From contig JAHFUF010000197.1 of the NCBI GenBank assembly GCA_023265235.1, forward strand, positions 1-8,106: a stretch of DNA of 8,106 bases, given 5' to 3'. Shown one piece after another: positions 1-5,053 of this stretch. This DNA comes from Blastocatellia bacterium (GTDB lineage: Bacteria; Acidobacteriota; Blastocatellia; Chloracidobacteriales; JADJPF01). How positions within the stretch are numbered: position 1 is the first letter of the stretch; every line of letters begins with the position of its first letter. Below the pieces are notes generated by a model. That model was given only the letters and a program-made list of their open reading frames with translations. It was not told the DNA's origin and ran no database searches. The position numbers were made by a program, and so were the translations under genes.

Positions 1-11
1 TGTTTCTTCAA

Positions 12-1574
12 CTAAGTACAATCTGATGTTTCGCTCCCTGGTCGAGCAAATTTAGGCATACGAGCTTGGTTAATTTCGTGTGCATAGGAAATTATATTAC
101 TTTGAGATGCTTGACGGAAAACTTGTGTTAAATGGGCAACAGCAACAGCACTTGATTCAATTATATCTTGGAGAAATTGTCCTGGCCCAACCGAAGGCAA
201 TTGATCTGCATCACCAACAAAACAAATTTGTGCATCAGAAGGAATTGCTTTTAGTAGGCTATTGGCTAGTAAAATATCTATCATTGATGCTTCATCAATA
301 ATAAATACATCACCATTAAGTGGATTTTCTGTATTATGCTTAAAAGAAAAAGAGGATGGGTCAAATTCTAACATTCGGTGAATAGTTTTAGCTTCACATC
401 CTGTTACTTCTCCTAAGCGTTGAGCCGCACGCCCTGTTGGTGAAGCTAGTTGCACTTTTCTTCCCATTGCTTGTAAAAGCTTAACCAGAGCTTTTACAGT
501 AGTAGTTTTCCCGCATCCTGGGCCACCTGTAATAACGCTTACACCATTACTTGCTACTTTAACTATAGATTCTTTTTGTTCATCAGAGAGGGCAAAATTT
601 TCCTTTTCGCAAAAACGAGTCAGCCATTTATTTACACGGTTCATGTCAATTGCTAGCGGGTGATTAAAGTTTAACAAGCGCATAGCTGTGGCTCGTTCAG
701 CCAAAAAGAGAGGTGCTACATAAATGGCTTGTGGTATAGCTGGTACTACGACTTTGTATAATTCTTTAACCTCTGTCATTGCAGTAATTAAAGGAATAAA
801 AAGTTCTTCTGAAGAAATTTCTAGTGCAGTAGTTGCACGCTCTAGTAGCTCTTCTTGAGGTAAAAAACAGTGACCATCTTCAGTTGCTTCATATAACACA
901 TGTGTAATACCTGCGCGCAAACGTGCTTCAGAATCACGAGCTAAGCCTAAGTTTAGTGCAATTTTATCTGCACTCTTAAAGCCAATTCCATAAATATCAC
1001 GGGCTAATTGATAAGGGTTGGTTTCAATGGTTTTTATTGTATCCTGTCCATACTGCTTAAAGATTTTTACTGCATAATGAGAAGAAATACTATGAGAAGT
1101 AAGAAATGTCATAATATTACGGATTTCTTTTTGCTCTACCCACGCGTTTTTAATACGTGTTAGACGAAAGCTAGATATTCCATGTATTTCAGTTAAACGC
1201 TCAGGATCATCTTCAATAATGTCTAGGGTTTCCAAGCCAAATTTTTGCACAATTCGACGGGCTGTAACTGGGCCAACTCCTTTAATTAAACCCGAGCCAA
1301 GGTATTTTTCAATCCCAACTAACGTTGCTGGACGAGATATTTGATAAGTAATTACCTTGAATTGAAAACCATAAGTAGTGTCATTTATCCAATAACCAGA
1401 AAGAGCAACATTTTCTCCTGGAGTAATCGCGCCAAAGCTTCCTGTTACCGTAACTTCATCTAGTGAGCCTTTTACACTTAAACGTAATACTGACCAACCA
1501 TTGGTAGGGTTGTGAAAAGTGATGCGTTTAACTGAGCCAGTTAATTCAATTAATTTATCATTATTGCTAGACAT
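12..1574 (-). CDS. recD2: RecD2-like ATP-dependent DNA helicase (SF1B), C-terminus frameshifted and cut by window edge
   Basis: This is a RecD2-type 5'-to-3' helicase, the RecD form that works without RecBC and is linked to DNA repair and replication-fork maintenance. An N-terminal OB-like region (about residues 8-80) is followed by helix-hairpin-helix segments (about 93-113 and 194-210, the latter with YGIGFKSADKIA). The RecA-like motor comes next: Walker A GGPGCGKT (350-357), motif Ia with SPTGRAAQRL (378-387), Walker B IIDEAS (425-430), motif III GDADQLPSVGPG (454-465) and motif IV LTQVFRQ (482-488). The family is usually above 700 residues; here a TAG at 12-14 stops it at 520, before motifs V and VI. 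Restoring one T between bases 17 and 18 changes SDCT-stop into SDCYLVEET, which looks like the family sequence at this point and stays open to base 1. The gene is therefore frameshifted, not naturally short. The start ATG (1572-1574) has only a weak, distant AAGG. Identity is very sure; intactness is unknown. Confidence 0.93.
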   Translation of the reverse strand: MSSNNDKLIELTGSVKRITFHNPTNGWSVLRLSVKGSLDEVTVTGSFGAITPGENVALSGYWINDTTYGFQFKVITYQISRPATLVGIEKYLGSGLIKGVGPVTARRIVQKFGLETLDIIEDDPERLTEIHGISSFRLTRIKNAWVEQKEIRNIMTFLTSHSISSHYAVKIFKQYGQDTIKTIETNPYQLARDIYGIGFKSADKIALNLGLARDSEARLRAGITHVLYEATEDGHCFLPQEELLERATTALEISSEELFIPLITAMTEVKELYKVVVPAIPQAIYVAPLFLAERATAMRLLNFNHPLAIDMNRVNKWLTRFCEKENFALSDEQKESIVKVASNGVSVITGGPGCGKTTTVKALVKLLQAMGRKVQLASPTGRAAQRLGEVTGCEAKTIHRMLEFDPSSFSFKHNTENPLNGDVFIIDEASMIDILLANSLLKAIPSDAQICFVGDADQLPSVGPGQFLQDIIESSAVAVAHLTQVFRQASQSNIISYAHEINQARMPKFARPGSETSDCT

Positions 1575-1668
1575 ATTTGGTCTAATTTTGCCTTAATTTT
1601 TTTCTGGTTAAGTATGCAGATCAGAAGTCACAAAAATCAAGTGTTCTTTGCTTAAGAGATAAATATAT

Positions 1669-1705
1669 AGAGAAAAAATAATAGCCCAGTGTGTCAGCAC
1701 TGGGC
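1669..1705 (-). terminator. Intrinsic terminator downstream of ssb
   Basis: A perfect 8-bp inverted repeat, GCCCAGTG/CACTGGGC (1684-1691 and 1698-1705), has a 6-base loop. Read on the minus strand it is followed by TATTATTTTTTCTC, a U-rich run. It lies 111 bases beyond the ssb stop codon and before the helicase start. It should therefore end the ssb transcript and make the helicase a separate unit. On the plus strand the hairpin is followed by purines, so it should work only in the minus direction. Confidence 0.75.
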
Positions 1706-1709
1706 AGAA

Positions 1710-1725
1710 GAGGCTTAGAGGCTTA
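1710..1725. repeat. Tandem octamer GAGGCTTA x2
   Basis: Two exact, adjacent copies of GAGGCTTA (1710-1717 and 1718-1725) are followed by a run of five G. They lie between the ssb stop codon and its terminator hairpin. No function can be assigned; a slippage duplication is the simplest reading. Confidence 0.6.
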
Positions 1726-1815
1726 GGGGGTATTTAAAATTATTCTAAAGGTAGTATTAAAATTGATAAGTAGTAACAATATTAATAGGTGTTTGATTAG
1801 GTTGGATGGTGGTGC

Positions 1816-2256
1816 TTAAAAGCCAAAGTTCTCGTCTGGCTTTGGCTTTGATCTTGATTTTGACTTTGTTTCTAATTTTGGCTCTGAATATGGTTCTAGT
1901 TCTGGGTCTGGCTTTGGTTCTGGCTTTGATTCTGAGTATAAATCTAGGCAACGAAAATCTTTACAAGATATTTCTAAAACATTATGAAGCTTGCCTTCTT
2001 TGTCTTTCATTTCTTGTAGGTGTAAATGGCCTTCAACATAGACATTACTACCTTTAGTTAGTGTTTTTTCTGCTTCTTCTGCTTTATAACCATGTAAAAT
2101 TACTTGATACCAAGTAACAAGTTTTTGTTCTTTAACAATTTCATGTGTAGCAACTGCTAAATAACAAATAGGATAACCATTTTCACTAAGTTTTATTTGA
2201 GGCTCTCTACCTACTTTACCCATAATAAACATTTTGTTATATGACATTAATGACAT
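1816..2256 (-). CDS. ssb: Single-stranded DNA-binding protein (SSB) with repeat-built tail
   Basis: SSB coats single-stranded DNA during replication, repair and recombination and recruits partners through its C-terminal tip. Residues 5 to about 105 fit the SSB OB fold: NKMFIMGKVGREPQIKLSENG at the start, the LAVAT strand (33-37), the aromatic TWYQVILHGYKAEEAEK stretch (48-64) and the GSNVYVEGHL strand (69-78). The core looks divergent. Residues 108-140 form a low-complexity tail alternating charged residues with Pro or Ser, and the protein ends DENFGF. Most bacterial SSBs end in an acidic run plus Pro-Phe (such as DDDIPF), so this tip is less acidic and has Gly before the final Phe. The ATG at 2254-2256 is supported by AAGGAG 8 bases upstream; later Met codons in the first 12 residues have no comparable site. 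At 146 residues it is on the short side for the family. It could be the housekeeping SSB or a paralogue; the window cannot say which. Confidence 0.88.
   Translation of the reverse strand: MSLMSYNKMFIMGKVGREPQIKLSENGYPICYLAVATHEIVKEQKLVTWYQVILHGYKAEEAEKTLTKGSNVYVEGHLHLQEMKDKEGKLHNVLEISCKDFRCLDLYSESKPEPKPDPELEPYSEPKLETKSKSRSKPKPDENFGF
1838..1939. repeat. Degenerate hexanucleotide tandem repeat encoding the SSB tail
   Basis: Seventeen consecutive hexamers follow a loose RRNTYT-like consensus on the plus strand: GGCTTT, GGCTTT, GATCTT, GATTTT, GACTTT and so on to GATTCT, GAGTAT. They are in phase with the ssb reading frame, so each unit encodes a dipeptide of one mostly charged residue (E, K, D or R) plus Pro or Ser on the minus strand. 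The exact unit GGCTTT recurs four times. The array looks like an old microsatellite expansion that has since diverged. Confidence 0.8.
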
Positions 2257-2264
2257 TAGCGTTT

Positions 2265-2270
2265 CTCCTT
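2265..2270 (-). promoter_or_regulatory. Ribosome binding site of ssb
   Basis: Reads AAGGAG on the minus strand, with an 8-base spacer to the ATG at 2254-2256. This strong Shine-Dalgarno sequence fixes the start over the Met codons at residues 4, 9 and 12. The same AAGGAG and the same spacing occur before the cytochrome gene at 7588-7593. Confidence 0.85.
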
Positions 2271-2374
2271 AAAATTGGTGAAATATTATTAATTAAAATG
2301 ATATTACAAGGTGTTATAGATGGGATTTGTGGAAAAATTCTGTTAAGCAATACTGATAAAAGATAGGGTTGGAG

Positions 2375-2390
2375 TTGTCGTATTGTCGTA
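2375..2390. repeat. Tandem octamer TTGTCGTA x2 in the divergent spacer
   Basis: Two exact adjacent copies of TTGTCGTA (2375-2382 and 2383-2390) sit in the 221-base spacer between the divergent ssb and thioredoxin/NHL genes. The second copy overlaps the candidate -35 box of the plus-strand gene. It could be a repressor or activator half-site pair, or just a slippage duplication. Confidence 0.5.
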
Positions 2391-2411
2391 GTAAAGAAAA
2401 AACATTAAACT
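2383..2411 (+). promoter_or_regulatory. Candidate sigma-70-like promoter of the thioredoxin/NHL gene
   Basis: TTGTCG (2383-2388, 4 of 6 to TTGACA), a 17-base spacer and TAAACT (2406-2411, 4 of 6 to TATAAT). Transcription would start near 2418 and leave a leader of about 60 bases before the ATG. This is the best-spaced pair I found in the spacer, but the match is only moderate in AT-rich DNA. Confidence 0.25.
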
Positions 2412-2462
2412 ACTCAAACTCAACAAGTAAATGTTAAAGCGATGGTATTAATTCTATATCTT

Positions 2463-2467
2463 AGAGG
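2463..2467 (+). promoter_or_regulatory. Ribosome binding site of the thioredoxin/NHL gene
   Basis: AGAGG lies 10 bases before the ATG at 2478-2480. The match is weaker and the spacing longer than for ssb, but it supports this start, which also gives an intact signal segment. Confidence 0.55.
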
Positions 2468-2477
2468 TTCCTAAATC

Positions 2478-4538
2478 ATGCAAAAAAATTATACTAGTGT
2501 TAAAGAAAATAAAAGGTTAAAAAAGTATATAGTTTTATTTAGTCTTTTTCTAAGTTTAATATTCACAACAATTATTTCACCAAATATAGGAGTAAAAGCT
2601 AAAAGTGTTATTCAAAATGGAGATGAAGCTATGAAACGTCTTGGTCGTGTACGTGCTCCAGAGCTTGAAGGCGGGCAAGGCTGGCTAAATACCGACCGTC
2701 CCTTAAAAATGGCAGAGCTACGAGGCAAAATAGTTTTATTAGATTTTTGGACTTATTGTTGTATTAATTGTATTCATATTGTTCCTGATCTTAAAAAGCT
2801 AGAAGCTAAATATAACAAAGAGTTAGTAGTAATTGGTGTCCATTCAGCAAAGTTTAAGAATGAAAAAGACTCAGACAATATTCGCCAAGCAATCTTGCGC
2901 TATGAGATTGAACACCCTGTAGTTAATGATGGTGAGTTTGAAATTTGGAGTCAATATGCTGTAAGGGCTTGGCCAACACTTTGTTTAGTAGACCCTGATG
3001 GTTATGTAGTCAACCTTTATTCTGGTGAAGGCCATTATGATGAGTTAGAGCAAGAAATTGGTAAAATAGCTTCAGATTTTCGTACTAAGGGTAAACTTAA
3101 CGAAGAACCATTACAGATTTTATTAGAAAAATATAAAGTAATCCCAGGTGTTCTTTCTTTTCCAGGCAAAATACTAGCAGATGAAAAAGGACAACGCCTC
3201 TTTATTAGCGATTCCAATTATAATCGTATAGTTATTACCTCACTCACTGGAGAAACCATTGATGTAATTGGTAATGGGCAAATAGGGCGAGTAGATGGCG
3301 ACTATAAAACCACTTCCTTTAACCATCCTCAAGGTATGGCTCTTTCTTCAGATGGTAATATACTTTATATTGCTGATACAGAAAATCACTTAATCCGTAG
3401 CATAGATTTAAAAAATAAACTAGTCGCAACTATAGCAGGCACAGGTAAACAAGCAATGCGTTTTAATGATTTTGGCTCAGGCGATAAAACTGCGCTTAGC
3501 TCGCCTTGGGATGTAAAATTACTGACTAATTATCTTTTTATTGCTATGGCTGGGCCACATCAAATTTGGGTAATGGACTTAAAGACTAATGAAATAGGCC
3601 CATTTGCTGGTTCAGGTCTAGAAGGTGGTGTTGATGCTGTTCGCTATAAAGCAGCACTTGCCCAACCTTCAGGGCTAGCTCTTAATGGAAGGTTTTTATA
3701 TGTTGCTGATAGTGAAATTAGCTCTATTCGTGCCATTGATATTAGTGATCAAGGGGAGGTTTCTACTATTGCAGGTAGTAGTGAATTATTTGGTTTTGGT
3801 GATCAAGATGGTAAAGGGCTACAATCGCGTCTTCAACATCCTTTAGGTGTAGAATTTGCCAATGGGTTGCTTTATGTTGCTGATACTTATAATCATAAAA
3901 TCAAAGTAATAGACCCTACAGACAACTCTTGTAAAACCTTTTTAGGTTTAGGAAAACCAGGAAAAGAAGACGGTAAATCACCATCATTCTTTGAGCCAAG
4001 TGGTCTAAGTTTTGCCGCCGATAAGCTTTATATTGCTGATACTAATAATCATGCTATTCGCATAGCAGATCTAAAAACCAAAGAGGTTTCAACCTTAAAA
4101 ATTACTGGTTTAACTGCTCCTAGTGGCCCGGAGCCAAAAGAAATTCTACCTAATCGTGAAGATGTCAAAGTTACGGTACAAAAAATCGCACTAGGGAAAA
4201 ATGAACTAGTAATAGACTTAAAACTTCCTACAGGACAGCATTTGAACCCAGAATCTACAAGTGTTTATCGTATTAAACCCTTAGATAAAAATATTCAAAT
4301 TGAAGAAAGTCTACGTTCTGTTAGCGTAAAAAATCCTAAGCTACCACTTAGAATTCCTTTTAAGGCTGATCCTAGTACACAAAAAACAAGCGTTGAAGTT
4401 CAATTTACTTTTGCCTATTGTCCAATTAATGATGCTAAAGGGGTTTGCAAGTTGAAATCTTTAGTTTGGAATATTCCTATTGAATTTGATAAAGCTGCTA
4501 AAGAACAGGTTGTAAAAGTAAATCATGAAGTCAAATAA
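2478..4538 (+). CDS. Secreted thioredoxin-like / NHL beta-propeller protein (NHLRC2-like)
   Basis: The order is signal anchor, thioredoxin-like fold, NHL beta-propeller, C-terminal beta domain, matching the layout of animal NHLRC2. A basic start (KRLKK, 12-16) and a hydrophobic run (17-34) direct export. It could be a cleaved signal near AKS (41-43) or a membrane anchor. The thioredoxin-like domain covers about 50-200, with the active-site stretch DFWTYCCINC (89-98; C94, C95, C98) and a cis-Pro candidate in WPT (P166). NHL-type repeats carry ADT/ADS-N-H-I signatures at about 243-251, 298-307, 409-418, 467-476 and 519-528. A degenerate blade lies at 355-364, giving about six blades. Residues from about 560 form a separate beta-rich domain with a C648/C657 pair that may form a disulfide. 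Being exported, it probably has a thiol-disulfide or scaffold role in the envelope; the substrate is unknown. It is followed 37 bases later by the GIY-YIG gene with no terminator between, so the two are probably co-transcribed. Confidence 0.88.
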   Translation: MQKNYTSVKENKRLKKYIVLFSLFLSLIFTTIISPNIGVKAKSVIQNGDEAMKRLGRVRAPELEGGQGWLNTDRPLKMAELRGKIVLLDFWTYCCINCIHIVPDLKKLEAKYNKELVVIGVHSAKFKNEKDSDNIRQAILRYEIEHPVVNDGEFEIWSQYAVRAWPTLCLVDPDGYVVNLYSGEGHYDELEQEIGKIASDFRTKGKLNEEPLQILLEKYKVIPGVLSFPGKILADEKGQRLFISDSNYNRIVITSLTGETIDVIGNGQIGRVDGDYKTTSFNHPQGMALSSDGNILYIADTENHLIRSIDLKNKLVATIAGTGKQAMRFNDFGSGDKTALSSPWDVKLLTNYLFIAMAGPHQIWVMDLKTNEIGPFAGSGLEGGVDAVRYKAALAQPSGLALNGRFLYVADSEISSIRAIDISDQGEVSTIAGSSELFGFGDQDGKGLQSRLQHPLGVEFANGLLYVADTYNHKIKVIDPTDNSCKTFLGLGKPGKEDGKSPSFFEPSGLSFAADKLYIADTNNHAIRIADLKTKEVSTLKITGLTAPSGPEPKEILPNREDVKVTVQKIALGKNELVIDLKLPTGQHLNPESTSVYRIKPLDKNIQIEESLRSVSVKNPKLPLRIPFKADPSTQKTSVEVQFTFAYCPINDAKGVCKLKSLVWNIPIEFDKAAKEQVVKVNHEVK

Positions 4539-4575
4539 TTTTAACATTCTACTCAACAGTTATAGGTAATAAGAA

Positions 4576-4974
4576 ATGAAAAAAACTAATAAAGAATTAA
4601 AGAAAGATTACCAGCAACAAGATTTACAGGTAGGGGTTTATCAGATTAGAAATACTATAAATGGGAAAATCTATATTGGGGGTGCTCTAAATGTACAAGG
4701 AATTATAAATAGTAATAGATTCCAATTAAAGATGGGCAGTCACAAAAGCAAAACTCTTCAAGAAGATTGGAATAGGTTCGGTGAAGTAGCCTTTATTTTT
4801 GAAGTTTTAGATGAAATAAAACTTAAAGAAGGGGACAATAAAAAGCCTAAGGAAGAACTAGACGAGCAATTAAAATTATGGCTCGATAATTTAGAACCTT
4901 ATGGTGATAAAGGCTACAATGACAAAATTAAAAGTAGGGAAGAACTGATAAAAAGTATTTCAAATAATAGATAA
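4576..4974 (+). CDS. Small GIY-YIG nuclease-domain protein
   Basis: This is a free-standing GIY-YIG domain, the fold of UvrC-type and homing-endonuclease catalytic domains. Residues 18-36 show both strands of the signature: GVY (20-22) then YIG (33-35), linked by NTINGK. Downstream lie R48, H56, E76 in FIFEVLDE, and N115 in GYND. These are candidates for the catalytic Arg, His, metal-binding Glu and Asn. The FQLKMGSHKSKTLQEDW-type stretch and the closing LEPYGDKGYN are typical of a widespread family of about 100-130 residue stand-alone proteins with no settled function. No second DNA-binding domain is visible; the ends are Lys- and Glu-rich. The start is preceded by a weak TAGGT 8 bases upstream. 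It sits in tandem with the secreted thioredoxin/NHL gene, but it has no signal peptide and should be cytoplasmic. The shared transcript therefore need not mean shared function. It may be active or only nucleic-acid binding. Confidence 0.82.
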   Translation: MKKTNKELKKDYQQQDLQVGVYQIRNTINGKIYIGGALNVQGIINSNRFQLKMGSHKSKTLQEDWNRFGEVAFIFEVLDEIKLKEGDNKKPKEELDEQLKLWLDNLEPYGDKGYNDKIKSREELIKSISNNR

Positions 4975-4996
4975 AAAGAATCTAAGCATTTAAGCA

Positions 4997-5031
4997 AAAA
5001 GCCGTTTAGAAACAACCCCTAAACGGCTTTT
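4997..5031. terminator. Bidirectional intrinsic terminator between convergent genes
   Basis: A perfect 13-bp inverted repeat, AAAAGCCGTTTAG (4997-5009) and CTAAACGGCTTTT (5019-5031), encloses a 9-base loop. The A-run on one side and the T-run on the other give a U-tract in both directions. It lies 22 bases after the GIY-YIG stop and 22 bases from the stop of the converging cytochrome gene. It should therefore end both transcripts. Confidence 0.9.
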
Positions 5032-5053
5032 GAACTTATATTACAAATAACTT

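Noticed and set aside
80..301. Plus-strand open frame inside the helicase gene
   Set aside because: Antisense to conserved RecD2 motifs; no start signal and no family resemblance.
1757..1951. Minus-strand open frame with Arg/Lys-rich repeats overlapping the ssb tail
   Set aside because: It is the shifted frame of the same hexamer repeat. The SSB frame has the OB fold and the strong ribosome binding site.
1806..2057. Plus-strand open frame giving a very hydrophobic Leu/Ala/Val/Ile-rich peptide opposite the ssb gene
   Set aside because: It is the antisense reading of the hexamer repeat in the ssb tail. The hydrophobic pattern follows from the repeat, and there is no ribosome binding site.
2455..2460. 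TATATC as a -10 box for the thioredoxin/NHL gene
   Set aside because: Transcription from it would start inside the ribosome binding site, so it cannot serve this start codon.
3035..3217. Minus-strand open frame inside the thioredoxin/NHL gene
   Set aside because: Shadow of the coding strand, with no domain or ribosome binding site.
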